DNA of 64,000 nt, from the NCBI RefSeq assembly GCF_030052815.1, contig NC_079505.1:10641131-10705130 (forward strand). Reading direction: 5' to 3'. Position numbers and translations under genes: made by a program. Below are positions 12,066-23,177 of the stretch, in pieces. The notes under the pieces were generated by a model. The model saw only the letters and a list, made by a program, of their open reading frames with translations, was not told the DNA's origin and did no database searches. Within the stretch, counting starts at the first letter, position 1, and each line of letters starts with the position of its first letter. Origin of the DNA: Hevea brasiliensis (taxonomy: Eukaryota > Streptophyta > Magnoliopsida > Malpighiales > Euphorbiaceae).

Positions 12066-13915
12066 TTTCTTTCAGGAATTTAGCATGAGGGCATTTGTGA
12101 AATTGCATCTGTAAATGGAATATTGATGTATAACTTCTTTAAAACTTCCAAAAATTTCCGGAATTGCTTATCTAGCTTTGCTTTCTGAAACCTCTGAGGA
12201 TATGGCAATGGTGGCTTGTATGGTGGTGGAGGCACATACTTTTCCTCTTCTTCTTTTTCAACTTCCTTTTTCTTGTTTGCTTCCTCATTGACTTCATCAT
12301 GATTCGAAATAGATTCATTTTTATCTTCATCTTCTTTCTTCTTTTCCTCTTCTACCTCATTTTTCTCTTATTCTCCCACAATTTTCCCACTCCTTAAGAT
12401 CACTGCCTTGCAATGTTCTCTAGGATTCTCTGGTTGACTTGGAAGTTTTCCTTGTACCTTGCTAGAAGAGCTTACTTATTGAGTTATTTGGTTTTCCAAC
12501 ATCCTATTATGAGTGGCAAGCTGGTCTATCCTTGAAGTTAATTGTTGAATCATTTCTCCTTGTTTTTGTTAAGCAGTTAAGAAATTCTTCATCATAGACT
12601 TCAAAATTGAATCTTGGTCTAAAGACTGAACTGGTGGTTGTGGAATAGGTCCATTTTGATTCCTTTGTGGTGCAAATCCAGGTGGTACTCTGTTTTGCTG
12701 AAAATTCTGCTGTTGTTGCTAGAAATTAGGAGGTTGTTGATAATTCTGTTGCTGACCTTGTCGACCTCCCCAAGAAAAGTTAGGGTGATTCCTCTATGAT
12801 GGATTATATGTAGTAGAAAAAGGATTACCAACTAGTTTCTGATTGTAATTCCCAACAAAATCAACTTGTTCATTTCCAAACTCTTGCCCATAGGAAGGAA
12901 AATCATTAATACAATGCATATTTCCTGCACCAACATCTTCTGTATGACTAGATCCTCCAATTGATGAGTCAACCTTCATGCTTAACTTATCCATTTTTCT
13001 CATCAAAGCATCAAATTTGGCATTGAACATACTCATGGCATCTAATTCATATACACCAGCCGGTGGCTTCTTCATTTCATTTCTTTCACAGCTCCATTGA
13101 TAATTGTTGTAAGCAATTTTATCCAATGCTGAATAAGCTTCATCTTCTGACTTTTCCATAAGATCACCTCCTGAAGATGAATCAATTATACTTCTAATTG
13201 TCGGAGAAACACCATTGCAGAAATGTTGAACCAGCATCCATCTAGGGATTCCATGATGTGGACATCTCCTTTGAAGATCCTTATATCTCTCCCAAGCTTC
13301 ATAGAGACTCTCATCATCCTTTGGTCTGAAAGAAGTTAATTCATTTCTCAATTTTGCAGTCTTGCTAGGAGGAAACTATTGAGCCAAGAAAGCTTATGAC
13401 AGCTCATCCCAAGTAGTTATTGAACCCGAAGGTAATGAATACAACCACTCCCTAGCACGATCCTTCAAAGAAAAAGGAAATAATCTCAGGCGGATGGCAT
13501 CATCTGACACTCCATTTATCTTCAGCATGTCACTAATTTCAAGAAAATGTGCAAGCTGTACATGTGGGCTCTCAGTAGGACTTCCCCCAAACTGTGATTG
13601 TTGAACCATTTGACAAAGTGAGGGCTTTAACTCAAAGTTGTTTGCTTCCACTCTAGGCCTCGTCACACTCGGTTTAAAATCTCCAAAACTAGGAAAAGCA
13701 CGATCCTTATTTGATCGGTTGTTGTTTGTCATAGCTTCTATCACTTGTTGCTTTTGATGTTGCTCTTGCTGTCTTTGAATTCTGAGTTTAGCTTTTCTAC
13801 TTTTAGACTCTGCTCTTAAAGCTTTAGTTGTCTTTTCAATCTCAGGATAAAAAATTAAATCAATCTCTGCACTTTTTATTCTTCTCATATAAAAGATATG
13901 TACCTGAAAAACCAA
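12066..13915 (-). pseudogene. Gag region of the Athila-type element
   Basis: Capsid-type gag. The first part (13915-13394) has FELKPSLCQMVQQSQFGG, VSDDAIRLRLFPFSLKDR and AREWLYSLPSGS, the retrotransposon gag signature. Two stops near 13380-13395 come just before RNELTSFRPKDDESLYEAWE (13351-12794). The downstream part reads in more than one frame. It contains the VILRSGK motif typical of Athila gag C-termini, a glutamate- and lysine-rich stretch and YPQRFQKAKLDKQF, leading into the protease. No CCHC knuckle is evident, as is usual in Athila. Confidence 0.85.
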
Positions 13916-14021
13916 AACAAGAAAATCTCAAAGTATAATGATAAAGAAGAGAAATAAAACTCAAAAAATAAAATGCCCAAATTAACCAAACAATCAATCG
14001 TCTAATATCAAACAAAACAAA

Positions 14022-14039
14022 TCCCCGGCAACGACGCCA
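14022..14039 (-). promoter_or_regulatory. Primer-binding site for tRNA-Asp (Athila-type element)
   Basis: Read on the minus strand this is TGGCGTCGTTGCCGGGGA, complementary to the 3' end of plant tRNA-Asp with one difference from the usual Athila form. It lies 10 bp inside the 5' LTR edge, as expected for priming minus-strand DNA synthesis. Confidence 0.9.
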
Positions 14040-14049
14040 AAAACTTGGT

Positions 14050-15205
14050 TGCGTACTCCGCAAGTATACGACTCGTTCAAGTAGTAAAGAAAAGATATCG
14101 TCCCACAGAGATTTGTTGTTTGAGTACCAAACTATAAAAGTCACAATTATTTGGGCTATCGATAATTTATGCTGAAAATAGAGTAAGAGATGTAGCAAGT
14201 TAAATTGGGAAAATAAGGAAATTATAATGAATTAAACAATTAAAATTCTAAGCACTATACTAATTTACTAAAATTTCAGCAAGTGACAAAAGATTTAATT
14301 AATTAATGGTAAAAATTAATTCCAGAGTTGAGGTTCATGAAGTAAATTTTATTGGGATTTGAATAGGCAAAGCCAAGATTAAGGGAGATACAAGTTTGAA
14401 GGAAGTTGATTCTGATCTCCTTTAATTTCTCTTTCAAGCAAACTAAAGAGTGTTTTAAAGGAAACTAAACCCTATTCTCATGCGATGTTTAACTACCCAA
14501 AACCCTTTAAGCATTTTAATCAACTTGAAAATTCCTCTTAACCCTCTAGTTTATTTCTAACACTAGGTGATTAAGTTCATTATCTTGATTATCTATCATA
14601 GATTTTCACCTCTCAATCCTTCAATCTAAGATTAAGAACAAAACCCAAAGGGTACCAACAATGGGTATGTAAATAAGCACACAAGATAAGAATCAAAGCT
14701 TATATAAACTAAAATCTGGTTAAAACCAGTCCAAATCCACAAATAAAACTTAAATCATTACACTCAACTCTGAAATCTTAAGTATCTACTCACTCATACT
14801 TGTATTTACAAGTAGAAAATATGAAATAGAGCAAGAAAACATGAAAATAAGACTAAAAATAAAAGAACACAGAAGAAGAGAATCTAAATCTCTGAAAATG
14901 GAAGCTGGAAAAAGTCACTCTGCAAGTGTTCTTCCTCCAAAAATGGCGTGATTCTCTCTTTCCTCTCTCTTTCTCCTTATGGTAAAAATGAGAATATGAT
15001 GCTTATATATCCCCTCAAGGTTTGCCCTAAAAATAGTCTCTAAAGGGATAAGGACAAAAGGTGTAAAATGTGTGAAAAGAGAAAATTTTTCCATGTCAGT
15101 AGATCTGCCAGCGCCATCCTACATGCCTCATGTTGATTTAAGTTGTTTTCCACATGCCTCATGTCGATTCAGAGGAGGAGCTTTTAGATTCTGCACGACC
15201 AGCTA
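14050..15205 (-). mobile_element. 5' LTR of the Athila-type element, truncated
   Basis: Homologous to 619-1761. It keeps the end next to the primer site but stops at 15205, where the family A 5' LTR begins (AGCTA then TGTAACACCC). About 455 bp, matching 1762-2216 of the other LTR and containing the upstream promoter end, are missing from the window. It holds one extra ACATGCCTCATG unit (15121-15150) relative to the other LTR. Confidence 0.85.
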
Positions 15206-15747
15206 TGTAACACCCTCCCTGTAGCAACTCCGTACATTCTATTGTTCCGGTGACTAGTGTCGGTCCGGACAGCTAGAACATCCGGAAAAATATTTAAACT
15301 AAAGTGAGGAACTATAATTAACTCAAATATTAATAAGAAAAATTTAGAAAAATTTTTAGAAATAAAATACAACCAAGTTAAATGAGCCGGTGCCCTAGCG
15401 ATTGGTAACCTAGTGGGAAGTTACGGTTCTCGCAACTAGGAGCCCTAGACCCGAGGAAAAATTCATAAAATAATTTTTGGGACACCAAGAAGGGTCATTG
15501 AGATTCCTATGGCATTAGAATATCAAGAAAATATTTAGAAAAATTTTTCAATCGGTGCAGACAATTTTGGCTCAATAAGCCAAACGGAGGGCATTTTGAT
15601 CATTTCATCTTCAGAGATGATTTTTGGCCGACTTGTCCAGTTAAGTAAATAATTATTATAACATAAAATATGAATAAATATTGCCAAAAATTGAATTGAA
15701 AATGAGTAGAAAAGAAAAAGAAAAGAAAATGAAATAAATGAGAATTT

Positions 15748-15766
15748 TGACATCATTATGATGTCA
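15748..15766. promoter_or_regulatory. Conserved 19-bp palindrome in family A LTR
   Basis: TGACATCATTATGATGTCA has two perfect 9-bp arms around one base. It recurs at 23721-23739, 28487-28505 and 48795-48813 at a similar distance (about 520-545 bp) from the LTR start, and as a 20-bp form in family C (36061-36080). TGATGTCA-like half-sites resemble bZIP-binding elements. A role as upstream promoter or enhancer is inference. Confidence 0.6.
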
Positions 15767-17719
15767 TTAAAACCCCAATGACCTATTATATTGTGACACA
15801 TGTCCTTAACCCATTTAAAATCAATAAAATGGGCAGAAAATGAAAGAAAAACCCAGCTTTCTTCTTCTTCCCATTTCCAGTCGTAAACCATTTTTTCCTC
15901 CATTAAAATTCCTTTCATTTTCTCTCTTCCAAACCTTGAATTCTCACCACTAATTAAACCTTAAGTTCTCTTCATTAAAAATTATCCTTACCTCTTGGGA
16001 AGGTGTTTGGCAGCCAAGAAAATTAAAGAAAGTGAAGGAAAAATCTAAGTTGGGTCAGGAGAAAATTCTGCTCCATTCAAGGTTAGTGCCCTAAACAATT
16101 TCTTTTCTTCTTTAATCTTGTAAGCATGCTAAATCAAGTAGAAATTGTGTGAAATTAAAAGAAAAACTTAAGTAAATGAAATCTCAAAATTTGGAAGCCA
16201 TGAGAAAGTTTAAGGATTGTTGGTTTTTGATGAAATTAAGTGGTTTAATTATGTTATTGATGAGTATAGATGATGGATAAAGTGATTTGGTATGAGTTTG
16301 GTGTGTGTATGCCATGAATTGGAAATTGGAGTTAGGGTTTGAGCATGAAATTGAGACTTTGATCATGTAATGATGAAAGTGAGTTGTAATGGTCAATTAG
16401 TGACCATTTGGTTAATGGTAAACAAGAAATGAAGTGTGTTTAGTGATGGGATTTAGGTTTAGTGTGGCTGCCCTAGGTGACCTGTAGAATTGGACATGAG
16501 TCCAGCAGGTTTGGGCAGCCATAACTTGAATTGTAAAGGTTCAATTGGTGTTTGGCCAATTGGACATGAAACTAGACACATAATGGCACAACTTTGGTGA
16601 AGAAACCATGCCCATAAGACCAAACCAAGTGGACCAAAAGCTTGCCCCAATTCGGGTGACCTGCAGTCTATTTCTGCAGAATGACCAAATGAATAGTATT
16701 TGGTCATTTAGCCATAACTCAGTGTAGAATGGTCCAATTAACCCTAAATTTTACCCACCACAAGCTGAGATATAGACCAAAAACTTTTATGAAGAAACCT
16801 AACCCAAATTATGACCAGAACCTATCCAACAAGTGAGTTGAAGTCATTGTTCACTGCACTATAGATATGGTCAGTCTAGAAAAATTTCAATCGGGCCAGT
16901 TGTGGTTTTTGGACCATAACTTGAGTTACAAAACTCCAAATGGAGTGATTCAAAAAAGAAAATTCAACTAGACAAAATAAGGAACAACTTTCATGTTGAT
17001 CATTTGCCAAATTCCCACTGCAAAATTGACCAATGGAACAGTAAATACAAGGCATAAAAACTGAAAATTCTGCCCAACTAACATTAAGCTTAGAAATGGT
17101 ATTGGCAATCAATACCAACAAATTTTGAATGCAAAATGTGGTATGTTGATGATATTAAAACCAATGTACCTATTGCCTATGCAAAAGTCAACATTTTTGT
17201 TGACCAATGAATGGAATAGTAACACTAAAACTTAAATTCCAAAAATTGTGAAACTTAAAAGTGTGAAATGCCCTAGTATACCTAACAAGATTGGTTTGGA
17301 TAGCTTGGCATGCCAATAGGGTTCGATTAGCGATCGCACATGGCATTATGCCATTCTGTGATTTCATGGCTTTTAGCCATTCTGACATTGTGTTGAGACT
17401 TGGCCTTGTGCCTAATGTTATTACAGCTTATTAGCTGTTCTGTTGCACACCGGGAGATACATATGTGACCGATGGTGTGACGGCCCGAGGTACTTGATAC
17501 CCAGTGCCAGTTTACCCGTTTATCTAGTCCAGTCATCCAGTATAGGTTACTTGGGCAACCAAAAATGAAAGTGGATAAATTTAATGAAATAATGAATATA
17601 ACAAGTACAAAATAAGTAAGACTACAAATACTCAACGAAAATTTATTTGCAATGAGACATCAATACATTCACTGCATATTTATTTTATGTTATTTCTTTT
17701 TATTTTATTATTGGCACCA

Positions 17720-17737
17720 CTAAGCATTATTGCTTAG
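17720..17737 (+). other. Conserved LTR stem-loop (CTAAGC...GCTTAG)
   Basis: CTAAGCATTATTGCTTAG can fold with a 6-8-bp stem. A second weaker stem (GCGCGTTGC TTTT GCCACGCGT) follows directly. Equivalents occur at 25691, 27851, 30572, 37909 (minus), 40240 (minus) and 46831 (minus). Family C has CTGAG...CTCAG at the same relative place (33829, 52557, 58017). A structured transcript element is inferred. Confidence 0.55.
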
Positions 17738-18382
17738 CGCGTTGCTTTTGCCACGCGTAGGTTCTGGAGAGACCGATCGAGAGCCCAGTAGACCACAGAC
17801 TGGGTGAGACCATCTGCAGCTCTGCATAGTGTCCGTGTCACCTCACCGTCATCAGTGCATTGGTAGGACACTAGGTTTTATTTTGATATTTTGTAATTAA
17901 CTTTTATTTTCTCATATGTAATTGAAACTTATGTAATGTATTTTGGTATTAATCTAAATAGTGGAAATTGTGTTTATGAATGAAAAAGTGAATATTTATT
18001 TATGACTTTTACATGATTATCATATGAGATGAATGATTGAGAAATGGAAATGTTGTTGAAAAACATATTGAGATTTTGTTGATGAAATGGAGTTTGGGAT
18101 TGATTGAAAATATTGGAAGTGTTTTCACGAGTTCAAGAACTGCTTTCTCCATTTTTAGCCAGACTCTGCCGGATTTTCTATAAAATTTGCGGAACCTCAA
18201 ATAAATTTATGACTTCAATAAATGACTGAAATGAATTATATTTCACAAATTATACTCCATAACTATGAAAAAAATAAATTAGGAAGAATAAAAATGATTG
18301 AATTAAAATAGGGTGTTTCGGTACACTGTGTGGCATATCTTGCTCGGCTACACTGTCGACGGGTAAGGGGTGTCACATTTAG

Positions 18383-18394
18383 TGGTATCAGAGC
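18383..18394 (+). promoter_or_regulatory. Primer-binding site for tRNA-Met (family A)
   Basis: TGGTATCAGAGC, 5 bp after the LTR end, complementary to the 3' end of plant initiator tRNA-Met; the usual site for chromoviruses. Confidence 0.95.
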
Positions 18395-18502
18395 ACGGTT
18401 TAGGTGTTTCTAGGCTTAGATTGAGTCCATACCATGCATTGCATTTGTAAGAGTCGAGGTGACACTAATGCAGATTTGTTTGTCTTTGTTATTTTGATTA
18501 GG

Positions 18503-19560
18503 ATATGGACCCCACATCTCAGAGGGCAGTTGAGGAGGAAGTGGAGAGTCATGCTCCACTGCGATGGCGAGGCGGGGGTAGGGAGGACACTGCTTCACCA
18601 GCTCCATCGAGCACGCTCAACATCCACAGCCGTGTTCCAAAGAAATGGCCGAATTCTTCAAACAAATGGCTGGGGTAATGCCACCACCACCGCCACCTCC
18701 ACAACCGAAATCATACCTGGAAAGATTGAGAAAATTTGGAGCAGTGGACTTCTTTGGCAAGAGAGAAGATGATTCTATTGTAGCCAAAAATTGGTTGAAC
18801 AGAACAGGCAGAGTTTTAAAATAACTCCACTGCACTCCTGAACAAAATCTAGAAGCTGTTGTATCTCTGTTGCAAGATGATGCATATGAATGGTGGGATA
18901 CGGTGTCTAGTGAAGTGCAACCAGAAGTAATAACTTGGGACTTCTTCCTCTCAGAATTCAAGAAGAAATATGTGGGTAGTGTATACCTGGAAGAGAGAAG
19001 AAGAGAGTTCATTAACCTGAGGCAGAGACAGCTGACAGTGGCCTAGTATAAAAAGGAATTTGTCAGATTGAGCCGCTACGGAAGGGAGATAGTCCCTAAT
19101 GAGGCCGAAAGGTGTAAGAGATTTGAAGAGGGATTAAATGACAATATAAAGATCATGATCACTGCCTTGGGAATCACCGACTTCACCAAGTTAGTGGAAG
19201 CTGCAATAAAAGTTGAAAAGGTTAGAATAAGTGAGCAGACCAGAAGAGAGAGACAGCAGAAGAGGGGCTCGGGTCAGTCTAGCTCATCTCCTGCACCTGG
19301 GAAGAAGTTCAAAGGTCCACCTGTATAGAGTTCAGGTCAACCACAAGGTCAGGGTCAGTCCCAAGGGCCCAGGCCACAGTTCACCCCTAGGAGAGGTCAC
19401 CCACACCATCGGTGGGCGGCTCTCAGGGCGGGTTTTAGGACCAGCCCCAACATCTTCTCGCATGTCCACATTGCAAGTGGCATAAGGAGTGTTGGAGAGT
19501 GGCGGTGCTGCTAAGGTGTGGGTCGAGAACATCACCGAGGAACCGCCCACGTAGAACTAC
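18503..19560 (+). pseudogene. Gag of the family A chromovirus
   Basis: The ATG at 18503 starts MDPTSQRAVEEEVESHAP, parallel to the family B gag start (MAFDPSEHGPPGLIEEEIES). After a frameshift come proline runs, then SYLERLRKFGAVDFFG and DDAYEWWDTVSSEV, the retrotransposon gag signature, and LNDNIKIMITAL. In-frame stops occur near 18821 (TAA where family B has CAG), 19045 and 19326. The zinc-knuckle region (19460-19540) is damaged: CPHCKWHKECW is followed by a shifted CGSRTSPRN. The product would coat element RNA in virus-like particles, but this copy cannot make it. Confidence 0.85.
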
Positions 19561-20113
19561 TACAACCGCTCTAACACAAGCGACATGCACTGCTCCTGCA
19601 CCACAAAGGGTAGGAAATCGCAACCGAGGCGGTGGGACCATCACGAGGCTCATGACGGAGCCAGCAGAGAGGCCTGAGGGCAGACCACCTGCCAGAGCCT
19701 ATGCCATGAGAGCTCAGGAGGAGCAAGATGCCCCGGACGTCATCAGGGGTATGTTCTCCCTCTACAATACATCTATGCATGCATTGGTGGATCCAGGATC
19801 CACTCATTCATACATCTGCATCAACCTACCCATAGAGAGGAGGATATTAGTAGGAGAGAGTGACCAAGACATTCTAGTCACTAATCCATTAGGCCATAGC
19901 GTAGTGGTGAACAAAGTGTACAAAGGTTGCCCGTTAAGGATTCAGGGGTATGAATTCTTGGCAGACTTGATTGAGTTGCCTTTCCATGAGTTTGATGTGA
20001 TTTTGGGTATGGACTGGTTATCACGTCATCAGGCAATAGTTGATTGTAAATTGAAGAGAATTTCTTTGAAAACTCCTGAGGGTAATGAGATTACGATTGT
20101 GGGGAAAGGATGA
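19561..20113 (+). pseudogene. Aspartic protease of the family A chromovirus
   Basis: The frame at 19499-20113 runs from the end of gag into the protease. Active-site motif ALVDPGSTHSYIC (D-P-G-S-T) is followed by VTNPLGHSVVVNKVYKGCPL and FDVILGMDWLSRHQAIVDC, the diagnostic chromovirus protease tail. It ends at a stop at 20111-20113, where the related family B frame is also interrupted. The protease would cut the Gag-Pol polyprotein. Confidence 0.9.
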
Positions 20114-21189
20114 TTTCTTGTCCAATGTCATCTCACCACGATTGCAAGAAAACTGATGAGAAAGGTCGTGAAGCCTACCTAGCACATGTGGTGGATACTA
20201 GGCGAGCTAAGCGGATCATGTGACATACCCACAGAAAAGACTTCCGGATGTGTTTCTGAAGAATTGCACGGTTTGCCACGGAAAGGGAAGTTGAATTTGC
20301 TATTGAGATACCGCACAAAGACCAATCTCTATTGCTCCTTATAGGATGGCACCCACGAATTGAAAGAATTAAAAATTCATTCACAGGAGTTCTTTGGATA
20401 AGGGGTTCATATGCCCCAGTGTGTCACCATGGGGAGCTCCAGTGCTGTTTGTAAAGAAGAAGGATGGGACTTTGAGGTTATGCATTGATTACCGGCAGTT
20501 GAATAAAGTGACTGTGAAGAATAAGTATCCATTACCTAGAATTGATGATCTGTTTGATCAGTTGAAGGGAGCAGGAGTATTTTTCAAAATTGATCTCAGA
20601 TCAGGGTATCATCAGCTGAGGGTGAAAGATGCAGATGTGCCAAAGACTGCATTTAGGACTCGGTATGGGCATTATGAGTTTTTGGTGATGCCCTTTGGCC
20701 TAACAAATGCACCAGTAGCATTCATGGACCTTATGAACCATATCTTCCATCCATACCTAGATCAGTTCGTAGTGGTCTTTATTGATGATATTTTGGTGTA
20801 TTCCAAGACCAGTGAAGAACATAATGAGCATTTGAGGATTGTTCTGCAAACCCTGAGAGAAAAGAAGCTGTATGCTAAGTTGTCCAAGTGTGACTTCTGG
20901 TTGAATGAGATTGCATTCCTTGGACACATAGTGTCACCGATGGGATTAGGTGGATCCCAAGAAAATAGAAGCAGTGATGGAATGGAAGCCTCCCAGAAAT
21001 ACAACTGAGGTCAGAAGCTTCTTGGGGCTAGCTGGGTATTTCAGGAGATTTGTAAAGGGATTTTCGTTAATAGCTGCTCCAATGACCAAGTTGTTACACA
21101 AGAATATCATATTTGACTGGAATGAAAAGTGTCAGGCTAGTTTTGAGGAGTTGAAGGCTATGTTGACAGAGGCACCAGTATTAACATAG
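20114..21189 (+). pseudogene. Reverse transcriptase of the family A chromovirus
   Basis: 20114-20393 is a broken linker that still shows YLAHVVDTRRA and the RT entry sequence REVEFAIE in a different frame. From 20394 the RT is readable: [34 protein letters not shown] (first aspartate), [17 protein letters not shown] and [12 protein letters not shown] (FIDD catalytic pair). A frameshift near 20945 moves the rest ([32 protein letters not shown]) to another frame that ends at TAG 21187-21189, where the family has glutamine. Function: copying element RNA into DNA. Confidence 0.92.
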
Positions 21190-21656
21190 CCAGTATCGGG
21201 AAAGGACTTTGTGGTCTACAGTGATGCCTCTCATAATGGGTTAGGGTGTGTATTGATGCAAGAGGGGAAGGTGGTCGCTTATGCTTCCAGCACTAAGGCC
21301 ACATGAGCAATTACCCTACCCATGATCTAGAACTTGCAGCAATTATCTTCGCACTGAAGATATGGAGGCACTACTTGTATGGTGAAAAGTGCTACATTTA
21401 CACAGACCACAAGAGTCTGAAATACTTGCCAACCCAGAAGGAGCTCAACCTTAGACAGAGGCGATGGATTGAGTTCCTGAAGGACTATGATTGTGTAATT
21501 GACTACCATCCTGGGAAGGCAAATGTAGTTGCTGATACTTTGAGCAGAAAATCCATCACAGCTTTGAGATCATTGAATGCCCGTCTATCTTTGGTTCGAG
21601 ATGGAGCTATTTTGGCTGAGTTGCAAGTGAGGCCAAACACATTCTGCAGATTTTAG
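21190..21656 (+). pseudogene. RNase H domain of the family A chromovirus
   Basis: FVVYSDASHNGLGCVLMQ gives the first acidic residue, [18 protein letters not shown] the glutamate and [11 protein letters not shown] the next aspartate. [13 protein letters not shown] closes the domain. A frame change near 21300 lies between the first and second motifs. The frame ends near 21656. Confidence 0.9.
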
Positions 21657-23166
21657 ATGGGCGGAAGGTAGATGAGAAGCTAAAGGCTATTATGAGAAAA
21701 ATCCTAGAAGGGAAAGAAACTAACTATGAAGTGAAAGCAGATGGGTGTCTCAGACTACAAAGGAAGACTGTGTGTACCGGATGATGGGGAATTGAAGGCC
21801 AGATTCTAAAAGAGGCACACACCAAAGTGTGTATGCTATGCACCTGTGAAGTACAAAAATGTATCATGATCCAAGCTTGATATTGGTGGCCTGGTATGAA
21901 GAAGAACATAGCTGAGTATGTGACTAAATGCTTGACATGTCAGCAAGTCAAGACAGAACATCAAGTTCCATCGGGTTTACTACAGCCTATATGCATACCT
22001 GAATGGAAATGGGATCGGGTCACCTTGGATTTTGTAAGTGGTCTATATCTCACCCAAAAGAAGCATGATGCAGTATGGGTGATAGTAGATAGATTGATGA
22101 AGTCGACACTTTACGCGATTAGGGTGACTACTCACTGGAGAAGTTAGCAGAATTGTATATCAGTGAGATAGTTAGACTGCATGGAATTCCACTTTCCATC
22201 ATATCTGATCGAGACCCAAGGTTTATATCGAGATTTTGGAAGAAGTTGCATGAATCCTTGGGTACACAACTCCACTTTAGCACATCTTTCCATCCTCAAA
22301 CGGATGGGCAATCAGAAAGAGTAATCCAGGTAAACAATTGAAACCAATTGAATTAATACAAATATTGAACTAAAATGATAATAATAACATGAAATATATG
22401 TCAGGTCCTTGAGGATATGCTGAGGAGTTGTGTCATTGAGTTTGAGGGAAGTTAGGATAGATATCTTCCACTGGCAGAATTTGCATACAACAATAGCTAC
22501 CAAGCTAGCATCCAAATGGCCCCATATGAAGCACTGTATGGGAGGAAATGTACAACTCCAGTGTGCTGGACTGAATTGGGCGAAGACAAACTGGTAGGGC
22601 CAGACTTGGTGAAACAGACTGAGGAGAAAGTAAAACTAATCAAAGCCAATCTGAAGGTTGCCTCAGATAGACAGAAATCTTATGCCGACCTGAAGAGAAA
22701 AGAAATAGAATATGCGGTTGGCGACAAAGTGTTCCTCAAGATGTCACCGTGGAAGAAGGTACTGAGGTTTGGAAGAAAAGGTAAGTTGAGCCCTAGGTTC
22801 ATTGGCCCATATGAAGTCATTGAACGTGTGAGACCAGTAGCCTACAGGCTAGCTTTACCACCAGAGCAGGACAAGATCCACAATGTGTTCCACGTGTCTA
22901 TGCTAAGAAGATACCGCTCAAATCCTTCACATGTCATCTCCATGGAAGAAATTGAAGTACAACTGGATTTGACATATGAAGAAGAACCCATAAGGATTCT
23001 GGCTCGGGAAGTGAAAGAGTTGAGGAATAAGCAGATTCCACTGGTGAAAGTGCTTTGGAGGCACCACAACACCGAGGAGGCAACTTGGGAAAGTGAAGAA
23101 ATGATGAGGCAACAATTCCCTCAACTGTTTGCATCAGGTAAATTTCGAGGACGAAATTTAAATTAG
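21657..23166 (+). pseudogene. Integrase with GPY/F region and chromodomain (family A)
   Basis: The N-terminal zinc-binding part (21657-21895) is heavily shifted; only CLTCQQVK of its CX2C pair is clear. The core shows TLDFVSGL (first D), IISDRDPRF (second D) and DGQSERVIQ (E). A likely 75-bp intron (22330-22404) separates VIQ from LEDMLRSCVIEF, after which a TAG replaces the expected tryptophan near 22453. From 22516: MAPYEALYGRKC, the GPY/F motif in FIGPYEVIERV, and a chromodomain from about 22980 (PIRILAREVKELRNKQIP to WESEEMMRQQFP). Chromodomains are thought to steer integration to heterochromatin. Confidence 0.92.
22330..22404 (+). other. Candidate spliceosomal intron in the integrase core
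   Basis: 75 AT-rich bases begin GTAAACAATTG and end ATATGTCAG, exactly between the codons for VIQ and the conserved LEDML block. The flanking coding frames are the same and the insert has in-frame stops, so removal would restore continuity. GT...AG borders and the position argue for an intron; a random insertion is the alternative. Confidence 0.6.
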
Positions 23167-23176
23167 AGGAGAAGAG
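23165..23176 (+). promoter_or_regulatory. Polypurine tract of the family A chromovirus
   Basis: AGAGGAGAAGAG ends one base before the 3' LTR; it primes plus-strand DNA synthesis. The preceding phrase ATTTCGAGGACGAAATTT is also present, inverted, at 43605-43625. Confidence 0.85.
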
Positions 23177-23177
23177 T

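Larger units (their letters stand above)
619..15205 (-). mobile_element. Athila-type Ty3/Gypsy LTR retrotransposon, 5' LTR truncated
   Basis: A long minus-strand element. Read on the minus strand it holds: 5' LTR (14050-15205, truncated), tRNA-Asp primer site, gag, protease, RT, RNase H, integrase, a long 3' region with an ATHILA ORF-1-like extra ORF, and the 3' LTR (619-2216). Gag and pol sequences, the tRNA-Asp primer site, the absence of a chromodomain and the extra ORF after integrase all fit the Athila/Tat lineage. The family A chromovirus begins at 15206, inside the 5' LTR, and the far part of that LTR is gone, so the target duplication cannot be checked. Every coding segment is interrupted, so the copy is dead. 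Confidence 0.9.
15206..18377 (+). mobile_element. 5' LTR of the family A chromovirus (3172 bp)
   Basis: Starts TGTAACACCCTCC and ends GGGGTGTCACA, immediately before the primer site. It matches 23178-26330 and the solo copies at 27952-31252 and, inverted, 46197-49332. Visible internal motifs are the palindrome at 15748-15766, a DNA hairpin around 16683-16705 and a stem-loop at 17720-17737. Short frames inside it are not coding. Confidence 0.95.

Noticed and set aside
18383..18394. tRNA-like sequence TGGTATCAGAGC (also at 31758 and, minus, 45042)
   Set aside because: Only a 12-base complement of tRNA-Met next to LTRs; these are primer sites and not tRNA genes. No cloverleaf is present.
22516..23166. 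Clean 216-codon integrase/chromodomain frame as a host gene
   Set aside because: Although open, it is the normal C-terminal end of family A pol and lies directly before its polypurine tract and 3' LTR.
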